Shown here: in pieces, positions 40,170-53,400 of the stretch
Numbering within the stretch: position 1 is the stretch's first letter
Layout: each line of letters starts with the position of its first letter
Source of the DNA: Aphrocallistes beatrix
Lineage: Eukaryota > Porifera > Hexactinellida > Sceptrulophora > Aphrocallistidae
Direction: 5' to 3'
NCBI GenBank assembly: GCA_963281255.1
Contig: OY725503.1
Coordinates: 434,001 to 498,000, forward strand
Length of the DNA stretch: 64,000 nucleotides
Made by a program: the position numbers and the translations under genes
The notes under the pieces: model-generated
The model's database searches: none
Told to the model about the DNA's origin: nothing
What the model saw: the letters and a program-made list of their open reading frames with translations, nothing else

Positions 40170-41497
40170 TAAATAGCGCTAATTGGATATGGTAACTATG
40201 GTTACTCCTCCCTATAGTAAGTATTTAGTGACCCAAGGGATGAACTTATGTGTATAGTTTTGTATTTGCAATGGAATCAAAGTTCCCCCAAAAATGGCAA
40301 CCGCTTTTAATAAAGTAAAGATCTTTTCAATGAAATCCCTGGTTTTGATATAATTGTCCATACATTTCATTGGCGAATTGAACATGGATATCCTTACTAT
40401 TAAAACTCGATTAACGTTTATTTATATCTGTAACGAATTGATTGAAGAACCTACCAGGCACAGAAAGCTGATTTTTGGCATGTGAGAGTCTTTTGGCTAT
40501 GGCTCCACTAAGTTCTGAGCTCAAACGAAAATATCGACTCATCATAGAATTATGACGTCATTGTCACCTTTTTATAATTAGAAATTTAGTTTTTCGACTA
40601 TAACTCAGCCATTTTAGGTGATAGAAGGCTGAAATTTTAATAGAATGTGTATATTAATATACCTCACATATGATGCAACTATCATCAAAAAATGATTACG
40701 CATCACTGTGTTATAACGTCATCATTAAGCATCAAAAATTGAAAAATTGACAATTTTTGTGATTTTTCGAGCGATATCGATTATATAACAATAATTTAGA
40801 GATGTTATCTACCATATAATTAATCAATGTGTGCCTAGGCCCACAAAGTGTCCGCCAGCCGCGCAGCGCAAGCAAGCGAAGCGCGCTTGTTAATTGTAAA
40901 ATCAAACTCTGAACATAATCTATATTTTATTAGAAGATTATTCAACAATGTCGAAGAGGGATTTAAGCATGCAAATGATCAAAATATAAATAAACAAATT
41001 TCATTAATAAAGCTTGATAAGTGTTGGGTATTGAGAAACTTTTTAACGTCATTTTCACGTATTCAATCTGTTCTGCTCTAACTCTTTAATCGCGACCAAA
41101 CTACAGAAATAAACACACATGAAGTTAAGTGTGATACAGTCAGGTTGGCTTAATATGAACATTCGTTTATTATGAACTAACTCTTGGTCCCAATTCAACA
41201 GGTTCCATAGGATTTGTATTAGGTCGAGTTCGCTTAATATGAAGTCTCTCTATTATGAACAGACTTTTTGGTCCCCAAGGTGTTCATAATAAGCGACCCT
41301 GACTGTATAATCAGGCTTTCATCCAGGCGTACTGGGCGCGCCTAGAGGCGCGTATTTGGTCCCATGTATCATAATTAGGAGTATGATTTAGGCGTGCGGC
41401 ATACGCCTACTTAGGCGCGTGGCATAAAGCATCAGTCTAGGCGAAAATGGTGGCGGCCATTAAGCGTATGACTTCGGAAAGCTGGATAAAACCCTGG
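40170..41497. other. Spacer with dispersed repeats
   Basis: Bases 40,450-40,700 are the second copy of the 250 bp repeat at 16,627-16,880. An inverted family S unit is at 40,841-40,892. A CAGT-type MITE (family D, CAGTCAGGTTGGCTTAATAT ... GCGACCCTGACTG, TA flanks) is at 41,135-41,307. The AGGCGCG repeat lies at 41,325-41,460. No gene; an open stretch at 40,891-41,081 has no recognised domain. Confidence 0.55.
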
Positions 41498-44400
41498 TCA
41501 TGTTAGTTCGAAAATGTTTGTATTTTCTAACCGTTTATTTGGGTCTGAATCGATCTCACTGATTTTGCTCATCAAATCTTTAATCATCTGAGTTTGCTGC
41601 CTATCTCGAGCAGCTGCATGTAACCTATAGTACAACAATCCATTGAATTCTCTAGGAAATATTTCTTTTGTGATTCTCTTACCTTGGTGAGAGATGTTGA
41701 GAAACGGAGTTGAGTGACTTTACAAACGGTTCAAGCGAAGAGACGATCGTCGAGAGTTGAGAGTTCTCGTTTTGTAATCTCTCAAGTTCTTGCAAATGTC
41801 CTGAAAAGTAAATATATATAAAACATAAAATTTAGTGTATGCGAACAAACTACAATCGAAACTCATTAACCCGGATGGCTTGGGGGTTTTTCTTTTTATA
41901 GTAAATACCCCGAATTTTGATGGCTTCCCCGCCCAAAATGGCTTAAACCGGAAATGAAGCGACACATTCCAGCAGGGGCAACGAAGGGTTTTGATACGAA
42001 CACTAGGGGACGGTCCAAAAATTTGTTGGTATTTCCGGAATTCTTATTAACCGGAGTGATTTACATGTATTTTCCTCTGTTGAGATAAAATATCTGTTCG
42101 AATTATCCAGAATTTCGTATTAACGAAGTTCTACTGTAATAGTAATATATATTTGAATACATTATATTGGGAGTTAGGAGATATTAATGCTATTTTATTT
42201 CAATCAATTTCTGTCCATCAAAGTGAAATGCTATTCCATTAAATTCAGGACCGATGCCACTGGTCCAGTGGTACGGTTTTAGCCGCACAACTTTTCAAAA
42301 GTGCCTCCAGGTTGGTCATGTTAAACCGGATAATTTTCGGAAGTGGTCCGGTTGGTTAGGAAAAAACCGTGGCGCCGGAGTAATGACACTATTTATAATG
42401 ATTGACTCCACTTAACCGGGAAGAATCTTCCTTACCATAGAATATCTCTCTCTCGTAAGCCACCTTCGTAATCGTCTCTTCCCAATCCTAAAAATAGAAA
42501 CACTCAATTGTATATATTTTGCATGGAATTATATAAAATTGAACAAATCGTGCATTTGGGACATCAGTTGCCATGACAATTGTTAAAAATGTATTGGAAA
42601 AACAAAGAAGATTTATAAAGTCCCTTCGTTGCCTAGGAATTTTGCTGCGTCATTTCCGGTTTAAGCTATTTTTAGTAGGGAGCCACTATAGAAAAATCCC
42701 AGGTGCAAAATTAGGATTTTTAAAAGGATTTTGACAGATTACAGTGGAATTCGCTTATTAGCAATATTGCTCTATTAGCAACCAATCTTCAGGTCCCAGG
42801 TGAAGATTTTGTGTTAATTCTGTTCCCTTATTAGCAACCATTTTATGATCAAAACTCGAGTTGCTAATAAGTGAATTCCACTGTATATCCATTGTCCATA
42901 ACTGTACTGTTATACACTAGATATTGACATGGCGATGGCAGAGACACTAGATGTCACTCAATTCGCTGGGAGCTCCCAACCCGAGGAGACCATTTCTTCA
43001 CAAGATGCCAGTCTAGATTGTCAGGGTCAAGCTTGGGGGTATTTGTTTCCTCTTAGCGAGCCTTTCGACTTAGTGGAGCTGATAGAAGATAGGTATACGT
43101 TCGGACGGGATGAAAGCTGTTCCGTTTGTTTTAGAGAAGTCCCAGATCGTGTCCCTATTCCAAATTTCGCTGCTATAAGCAAAACCCATTTCGTTGTCTA
43201 CAGATATTTCCCCGATGAAGACAAGAGTAATTATGTGACTTATCTAACAGACAAATCCAGTAATGGATCTTTCGTTGATGGAGACAAAGTTGGGAAGCAC
43301 AAAAATCAAATTCTTAAAAATTTTTCTGTAATTTCACTGAGCATGAAAAAGAACAAATCATACCTTTACTACGATAAAATGGAGAATTTGAAAAGTGACA
43401 TTCCCAATCTACCTATCGAGTTGACTTCAAAGTACGCTCTGACACGAACTCTAGGCCGTGGCGCCTGTGGGGAAGTGAGGCTAGCTTTCAGAATAACGAC
43501 CGGAGAACGCTTCGCAGTGAAAATAATTGAAATAAAACGGTTCCAAAAGGACAATTCAGCCATGAAATCCGCGTTTGCTGAACTCAAAATCTTACAGAAA
43601 CTGAACCATCCTTGCATCATTAAAATATTTGATTTCTTCCAATCAGAATCGCATATTTTCATCACCCTGGAGTATATGGCCGGCGGAGAACTATTTGATA
43701 AAATTGTGAGTTTAGGGAAATTCACCGAATCTCAAGCCAAATTCACTTTCCACCAAATCCTCCTTGCAATGCGCTATCTCCATTCACAGGACATAACACA
43801 TAGAGACCTGAAACCGGAGAATATATTGCTATGCGCAAATGAAGTCGATTCCATCGTCAAGATCACTGATTTCGGGCTTAGTAGGGTAGTAGGGGAGGGC
43901 AGTTTGATGAAAACCCTTTGCGGGACCCCTTCCTACCTCGCTCCTGAAGTTATTCTAAGCGCAGAGGTGAAGGGTTACGGTCCGAAATGTGATTGTTGGA
44001 GTTTGGGAGTTATCTTATTCATTCTCCTATCCGGATACCCCCCCTTCTCTACTGAAATAAAGGAACACGCTCTTACCGACCAGATTACGAAAGGATATTA
44101 TTCATTCCCGGAGGAACATTGGTCTGAGGTTTCAGAGGAAGGGATTAGTCTCATTAAGTCGCTCCTACAGATTGACCCGGAAAACCGAATCTCGATTGAA
44201 GAAAGTTTGAATCATCCATGGTTACAAGATGAAACTATTTCCGCGAAGATTAAGGAGACATTGGGAGAGGAATTTGTGAACGAAAAAGTGGTAATTGAAC
44301 CCAGCGTGAGCAACGAAACGAGAAAAAGACCATCTGGAGACGAAAATCTGGAATTTGAAGCTAAGCGAGCAAATCTCAATCGAGACGAATCACAAATGGA

Positions 44401-47400
44401 TATTGTGTGACAGTTTGAATTCGGATCTTGAGCCAAATTGTACAGTTAGTAGATTGCTGTCATTCATTGATATTTTATTATAGTCGAATTTGATGTTGTT
44501 TATCCTGAAAATTTATTGTTGTATGATACGTCTTAAAACTCTTCCGTTAGGCGAAAATAATAATAATAATAATGATGAGGAAATATATTGGTTAATACAC
44601 TTATTTCTTAAGAATTACTCATACAGTGGAATTCGCTTATTAGCAATATTGCTCTATTAGCAACCAATCTTCAGTTCCCAGGTGAAGATTTTTGTGTTAA
44701 TTCTGTTCCCTTATTAGCAACTTCGCGTATTAGCAACCATTATATGAGCAAAACTCGAGTTCCTAATGAGCGAATTCCACTGTATATCCAATTTTATATT
44801 CTCAATTTGTTTCAATAAATGATTGCACTAACTCATTAGGAGCTACATTTTGAGTCAAGTTACTCCGAAATCCCGTACTAAAAGGTCAAATCTTGAAAAT
44901 ATAATTCAAGCCCTTTTTCCAACTGAATTTATATTAAAATTGTCGGTAGTTTGGTTCAAGAATTGTAGAGTGAAACTTAGGATTGTTATAATAGATGAGT
45001 CCGCTATACTAAATGTATGTGTCACGTATGTATAACTATTTGTGTGTAATGAATGTACCTTTTCAAATCCAGCTTTATGGGTCTGTAGTAGCTGTATCTG
45101 TTCCTGAATCAGGATCCCTTCTTTCTTGCTGTCTTTCTCAATGGACTGAGCCTATAACGTTATTAATATCAATATTCATTCTAACATTTCGAATTCATTG
45201 TTCTTAATCGAAAAGTGTCGGAGTGAAATTATCTTTATAAATTAAAGTGACACATTTTTTTAGTTCGAATATTTCAAAATTCCTTGAAAACGGGACAATT
45301 CCTCTTTAAATATTGAAATATTCGTCTCTAAAATACCCATCACTATTTGGTTATAAGAACAAATAATTTACACAAACACAAATTCTCGACGAATACTATT
45401 TCAACAATAACTTACCACTGATTCATTAGGCTGGCATTTCCTCTTCGTGAGATCTCCATGCAGCTCCTGCACTGTTTCTTTAAGGTGAATTAGACGCGTG
45501 TGAATTGCCTGTATTGAAACAGTTAATATTACACTATAATATATCGAATAATTAGAAATGTTCCATATGTGCCAAATTCGTTGAGTTCGGAAGGATTCTA
45601 CAGACACGTTTGCTACTGACAAATCTGCTAAATCTAAATAAGGATCAACAAATTTAAATTTTTGAGTAATAAACACGCGATAAGACGTCGCATATTTCCT
45701 ACTCTTATGCCAAAATATATGTTTGTATTCGCTAAGCTAAGAATTGTTGCGAAAGAAACCCGATGAATTAATGATACGCATCAACTCTCTTCGCTCGTGA
45801 TCGAATTATCAAGTAAGGTTTTGTTGATTTTTAAGGATTTCGCGGAGTATACTCCGTCCAAACTGAAATAATATTTTATCATCATCTGCCATTATAGATC
45901 TTCTCGAATTGTCAAATTTTTTTCGGAGTTTTAAGGTCTCGATACTCTGAATGCATCGTTAATGCGATAATTTATTCAGTTACAAACACTGATTACAATT
46001 CTGCTCTATGGAATTTCAGTTAATCTAACAAGTCTCGCTGATTTTCCCGCTAATAAACGTAATTAGAACAACATCGTTATTATGTGATTAACTCTGCATT
46101 ATAATTCTGGATTTTCCAGTAGCTTATCTCCTTTCCAAGGGACTAAAGCGTTTTAAGATCCTTGGCAACTTGAGAGAGTTGAGAGAGCTGAATGGTATCA
46201 GGTCAATCAAAACGCTTTCCTTTTAAGGTTGCAATGTAGAGGTGATAATTTTAACTGAGTCATGTCCAATCCATATCAACCAATAATATTCAACTTAGGA
46301 GCTGTAGTTAGAACTCAGTAATCTCATTGGTCAACACATTTTTTGTCACATTACTATATATACAGATACTTCAACTCGCGATTTTCTGAATAGCGAGATC
46401 CAGTTTTTACATACAGTTGACTCCGCTTAATAGGGTCACATCGGTCAGAGGACATTTTGCCCCGATTAAGCGGAGAACCCTATTAACCGAAAATTTGTAT
46501 TAGCTTCTATGTGTAAGAGCTATTCCGGTCCTGCCAAAAGTGGCCCGATTAAGCGGAGTCGACTGTATTTCCAATTTACAAACATTTCTTTGTCATTAAG
46601 ACTTTCTAATTTCTGCATTCTAATCAACTTTCGCCCATTCATTGTTTTAAATTTAAAAGCTAAAATCAGGAGTTTAGACACGAGATTATTTTAAAATATT
46701 TTGAAATATAAATACTCTCCACGGGATTTTGAGGTAATTTAACATAATTGTTTCTAGAGAACTTAGAGAGAACTTACTCGAATCTTCTCAGCATAGGTAA
46801 TCAATTCCTTTCTCGGGATAATGTCAGGTAGATTTGCTCCATTTGTACTATAATTGACTGAGTAGGTTACTCTACTGTCACTGGTGCCAAGGTTAGTTGC
46901 ATATGCATAGACCCCAGAGTTAGGAGAAGATGAGTGCGGGAATAGAGAGGTGTTGATGAGGGTGGGGTGGTTAGGGGTGGAAGGGTTGGAGTGTGGGTTC
47001 CAGTGATTCCCACTCGGAGCGATATCTATACTGAAAGGAATGTAGTAAATACGGTAGAACTCGGTTAGTAAATACGGTAGAACTCGGTTAGTACGTACTT
47101 CGGCTTAGTACGTACTCATTTCTCTGAACCAAAATTAATTTATTATATAGATTCCTGTGTAATATCAACTCGGTTAGTACGTACTATTTTCCGATTCTAC
47201 GTCTTATCCGAGTGTAATAACATTTCAAAACTTTTTTGAATAATCTAAAAGTTTTTTGACAGATATTTACCAAATATTCTTGATTTCTGACTGAGTTTCG
47301 GCATCCCTGGTCTCATACTCTCCTCCATAGTCTCTCAACACTGAATTCACACACCTATAATTTGTGATTAAATTTGTGTTTGTACCTATTTTCCTTATCT

Positions 47401-50400
47401 AAAGTCATAAATAATAAAAATCGTGAGTTAGCATTCAAACACTTTACATAATTAAGTACAGTATTTAGTTGGGCGAGGTTTATAACTTATAGCGTGGCAG
47501 TTGACAATAATTATTCCTAGCAACCATAGTGGAACAAGTGAATGGCGGCAGAGTTAAACAACGAGACAAGGTCTCCTTCCCAAAATAGATCTCCAATGAT
47601 CTCTTCCCTCGCCTCAAAATGGTGCCACTCCAACACTGTAATGGCGATACGGAAAGCGACAGTGGGTGACAACCACTGCTATATCTTCTGTAAAGGTGCC
47701 AATTGCAAATACGAAGATCCTACATTTTGGCGCCCAGACCAGATGGTTCTAAATGGTTCGTTTTCTCACTGGGTCACCGATGACGTCATGGCTATGTCAC
47801 GTCCTACTACACTACTGATACGAGAGTACGATTTCATTGGTCAGTTGGCAGTGCACGGAATTAAGTCTGTATTCTGCGTTCAAAAACCCGGCGAACATTC
47901 TCATTGCGGTCCCAAACTGGAGCCAAGCGGGTTCTCTTACAACCCTCAAGAGCTAATGGACGCAGGCTTGTACTTCTATAACTTCGGTTGGGACGATTTC
48001 GGAGTTCCTTCCATGCCTATGCTTTTAGATCTGGTCAGAGTGGTAGACTTCGCAGTTTCGAGAGGGAAAGTTGCGATTCACTGCCACGCAGGTTTAGGCC
48101 GTACAGGCGTCCTTATAGCCTGCTATCTCGTCTACTCGCGACGATGGGAAAGTAAGAAGTGTATTAAGCATGTGCGAGCTAGAAGACCAGATGCGTTACA
48201 GACTGTAAAGCAAGTGGAGCTGGTCTTAGAGTATAAACTGTACATGGATAACTTGTGGAAGGTTTTCCCACTGTGTGATGAACATCGATTTAGCCTTGAT
48301 GAGTTTATGAGTAATCAAGGTGAACTTTTGCATGGGGATGATTGGAAGAAACATAAGCATGTGTCTAAAATAATTTCACACCTTTGTGGAATCTTGTTGA
48401 AAGATTGTGAAAAAATATCTGACATTTCGAGGAAAAGACAGCTTAAAGTTATCCACACAGATTCGAATGAGTTTTTATCGCAAACACTACATTTTAGCAA
48501 GAAAGAATTGTCGGTAACAGAAGCTGAGATTAATAATACGGCGAATTGGGAGTTTTTAACCTCACTCGATGGAGATTTAGTTTGGGGGCTGATACTGGAT
48601 TGGATGTTCAACTTAAAAAGTCCGTGTTTACCTCAATTCGAGATCATCTCGATCAAAAATATCGTTGCGGAAAAGAATCACCCTTGGAAAGGTGTTAAAA
48701 ATGAAAATGTTCTCAACCTTGTTGAATATATATCGCACTTTTTATCTCAGATTACAGACACTTTAGAACGCGAAATGATGGCTGCAGAAATATCCCGAGT
48801 TTTAATCAAGGTACATGAAACATCCTCGTTACCCATGAAAACCTCAACACCAACGAATTCAAGAAAGATCCCATTCCTATTCTCACGGAGTTCCAATCCC
48901 AGTGCAGCCTCACCATCTACGGTACTGGACACAGAACACTTTTCAGAAGAAGAGAATATTAAGATTGTCACTGAAGCTTTTAACTCTTGTTTTGGGAGTT
49001 TTGAGTAAAACTTCTGTACTTATAAACTTGTTCCGTCACTTATTATATCAAACTATATCATTCTGATTTTAGTATGGGATATGAGGGTTCGTACGGCCGT
49101 CGGAAGCATGACTTTGTTTTCAACAACTTTCAATGAGTAAAATGGGTCAATTACAAATATACCGAACTAGAATCGCGAATTATCACTATTAAAATACATT
49201 TTTCTTGTTTCGTAAAGACATTACTTAATGCTGGGGTAAAATCTATTTATAGAAACACCAAATTTTATGGTTTTCCCGCTCAAAATGGCTTAAACTTGAA
49301 ATGGCGTAGGCTTTCGCGGGTAATTTTTTTTCGAATTACTTTAATCCAATTTTATTTAAACGCAATTATTGAAAGATAACTCACTCTCTAAATTCTTGTT
49401 TAAGATCTCTTGACGCCTAAAAGAGTGAGAAGTATTAATACTTAATCACCAACTCAGATTCAGATAGTTTGTATTACCAACCTGATCTGTTTCATACGGG
49501 TGTAGTGGGAAAGGCGAATCCAGCAACTGAATTATCTGTGAAGTTACGTGCTAGAGACATTTAGATATAGATACAATGGTTCTTTAGATAACACAGAAAA
49601 TCATTTATTAATGCGTTTATACATGAAGTATATACGTTTTATAATTGCGTTTCTTTATATGGGATATATCGTGTATTCATTCATAATTTACTTACATGGC
49701 CTAGACTGAGGAGATCAAAGGCAGCTGCATCTTTAGAGAACTGAGAACTAGCCAATAACCGTTCCTAGAATAAATGGGTGAATAATTATGTGTTTATGAC
49801 AATAATATAATATTTTTATTTGCATCAGAGTATCTTTTAAGGAATAAAAAAATATTTTTACGTTTTTGGGGGAATAAAAAAATATTTTCACGAATTCTGA
49901 ATTTATAAAAAATATATTTCCGAACAAAAAAATTCTAGATTAATAAAAAAATGTGCTTAAAAGATTTGCATGTACTCACTTCTAAAATTGGGAGTGAAGA
50001 TTGGAGAGAGATGAGTTGAGTTGCTAGCATCTGTTCTTTCTCTTCTCTCTGTCTGTAACGAATGACAGTAAATATTTGTTTATTTTAAGTAAATAAATAA
50101 CTTACTCTTTGATCTGGTTAATGAGCTCAATCTTCCTCTCTTCCAATGAGGCCTAAAGGAATGTCAAATTAGTCAATACCATTATAACCACTAATTTTTT
50201 AAGCCAATCAGATTTCAAGTTGAGAGAGTGATCATGACTAGTTTATTTGCATTGAGTTTTGTTCAATTCCGATTAACCAATCATATTCAAGTTCAGCTGC
50301 AATATTAAACCCTGCAATTTCATTGGTTAGCACATTTTGTCACGTTTTGAGGCAAGGTGTGAAAATATTAACAATCGTTAGATCAGACAAATCTACCTCA

Positions 50401-53400
50401 TACAAAGAGACTTCATGAATAAATGTGTATGTAATCATAACTTGTGTATTTACCATCAATTTATCGTACAAGTCATTAACTGCCGCTTCCTCAATATCAG
50501 CTTTGTTGATCGTTTCTTGTCTGATAGCTGAGATAGAGGCTATCGTCTCATTTGTCCTGTGTTGTAAATCTTCTAAGGACTAAAAAATGTGAAATACCAT
50601 ACGTAACTGGCACTATGATTCTATATAACCCAATTATTCCTGATGTTATCTCTCACAAAAAATGACATTTTAATTGCCTCTTAAGTGATATTGTACTTAT
50701 ATGAATTTTAATTGTGTCGCCGAATGAATGAAATTTGATGGTTCAATGCGAAATTTTACGTTGGTGATGAGTGAGGTAATTGGAATGTCAGAATCTCTTT
50801 TTGATTAGAGAGCAAGAAATTAGTTATTTTTAGCTGATAAGAAATGGTTGTCATACATTTGAGAAGACTTATGTTATAAGGATTTCCTTATAAGTCCCAT
50901 TCGATAAGGAGTGATGCTAGAGGTTTTTTGGCCGATAGAAATCGAATTTTATTCCCGTTTATTCGTTACTTACAGACATCGCTTCGTTGAGGCTAGTGTT
51001 AGTTTGGGTGTAAGCTACTTTCAGATCTGTGCACTCCACTCTCTTGTCACTAATGAGTATAATTATAAATATTATTATTATTTGTAGTACAGTCGACTCT
51101 GCTTAATAGGGTCACATTGGTCAGAGGACATTTTTACTCGATTAAGCGGAGAATCCTATTAACCGAAAATATTTTATATTAGCTTCTATGTATGAGAGCT
51201 ATTCCGGTCCTGCCAAAAGTAGCCCGATTAAGCGGTTGACCCGATTAAACAGTGACCCTATTAAACAGAGTCGACTGTATTTTAAAATGTTTTCTGTAAG
51301 AACTCACTGATCTAATTCTCTGAAGCAGTTTATGCACATCAATTCTTTCAGTGTCGTCGAAAACATAATGAATTCCTCTTCGTGTTTTTCTAAAATATTT
51401 TTTTATAACTCGAATACAATCTAACCCCAAAACAAAGAGATTGTTAAAAGATCGCTTGAAAAATCGGATTATTTACTCATTAAATAAGTCAGTCGTTAAT
51501 CACACTCACCGCATTTTCGCTTCTGTTTCTGAGTTCTCCTCTCCACCGCGACGACTTCGTGTTTCGAGAACATTTTCGCTGCGTGGATCAATCCTCTGCA
51601 ATCGTTGCACAGAGCCTGATCGCAAGTGTTACAGAAAGAAGTGGCATTCATCTGAAATGAAATTTGATAAAAATTTTTATTGATTTTCTAAGAAAACTTC
51701 ATATAAATCCGTCCATTTTTAACATTTATAGCGTCGCATAAGATAACAGTCAAGCTATTTCTCGTATTGGATATCCATTCCAGAAATTCGTTCCAACTTC
51801 CAGAATTGCCCGCCATACCTTATCAATTCTCACTACTGTGGTGAATATCTATCAATTTACTAGAACAAATTTAGAGTATGGTCTCTTCTTCTTATCGCTA
51901 AGCGATGCCTTACTAATTGAGAAACGAATGGTTACCTCTCAATGTGGTTTACTCGAGTTCTTGTTAAAATCCTGAGAGAAACTCGACAATAATAGCTGGC
52001 ATTTATGTTTTTGGGGCAAACACACTTCCTATGCGAAGCTTTTGAAAAATTCTCCGAACTTTATCAACAGAAGAAATCTGTTTTTTTCGGCATCTTATTA
52101 TAGATTATTACACGACTAGTTTTGTATTGAATTCAACTATAAACTATTTAGCTATTTTTAATGTTATTTTGTTTGTAAAAAAGGTCAAATTCGTCTGAAA
52201 AATAAATGGGCAAATTTATATATTTTTAATAAAGGTGATTAAATTTTAAAAAAATTAATATTTAACCCCAACTTGACGAGGAATGTTGAATTGAAAGTGA
52301 AAGTTAATTGAAAGTGAATTGAAATTGAAAATGAAAGTGGGGTCATTTCTATTTATACCTTTGACCCCACGTCAAATTAGGGTTAAGAGTTAATTAATGA
52401 GAACTAACCTCTTCACAATTTGCACATTCCAATATCTGGGGTTTGTTGTTAGAGACTAAGAATTGTAGAAGCAGGTCTGGTTTACTTTCAAACGCAGTGA
52501 CGTCATTCCTTGACGGAGTATCGCTATTGTAACGGGAATGGGAACTAGAGAAAACGCATTATTAACTCTAAATGGCGCTAGATCTTTGCTAACTCATTTC
52601 CGATTAAGTCATTTTGGGCGGGGAAACCTTAGGGTATTTGCTATAAATAGAAATGATCCCAGGTAATTGAAGGGATATTATTAATTAATAACACACACCG
52701 AATTTCGTGGGACATTGCGGGTAGCAATAGAGAAGTATTAGACATGGAATCCAAAAAAGCGGGACGTCCCGCCAAAAACGGGTTTAGCATATATGTACTA
52801 TATTTAGAATGACTCCACATCCCAAAGAGAAACTGTATATTTCATTATGTACTAATAATAGTACACTCATCACTGCTTGTTGTTTGTTTACTATGAATTT
52901 GTTTATCGTAGAACTTACAAGAAGTCATTATACATTAAATCAACCTATTTGTAAGGAGTTCTAATATAACATCTATCAGTACACTCCATCACTTTACACA
53001 AACGTAATACACTGCATCTGTTATAATCGTTAGACGTAGAGCTACTGTATATAACCCCGTGAACTTTTCTACTTGGCTGCCTCTCTAAGAAACAATTGAT
53101 TCGACTTCAATCTATTCTCTCAAAACATTTTTCTTTAAATTGATTTTCATATCTCTGCACTTCCATATATGGTAGTCCTTACATAGTTCTGATAAAGCTT
53201 GTTATCATTCTCATTGGAATTCACTCAAATTTTATCGTTTCTAAATCGTGTCGTTACTCAATCAGTCAAATCACAAGACACGTTTCAAAAAAGGCTTCCC
53301 TATTAAACTATTAAAATTACTTCCATGAAATCACATACAGAACATTGGACATGTGGAGACACCATATTGCATGTATATACCTTTAATTCCGCTGCATTCA

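Noticed and set aside
40891..41081. Open frame (YFIRRLFNNVEEGFKHANDQ) as a small gene
   Set aside because: The frame starts inside a family S repeat and has no recognised domain, acceptor or partner exon.
49482..49535. RNF207 exon 10 ending at 49,482 with donor GTTGGT
   Set aside because: This gives the wrong phase for the next exon. Extending by four bases to donor GTAATA at 49,477 makes the phase agree with the exon at 47,340-47,271.
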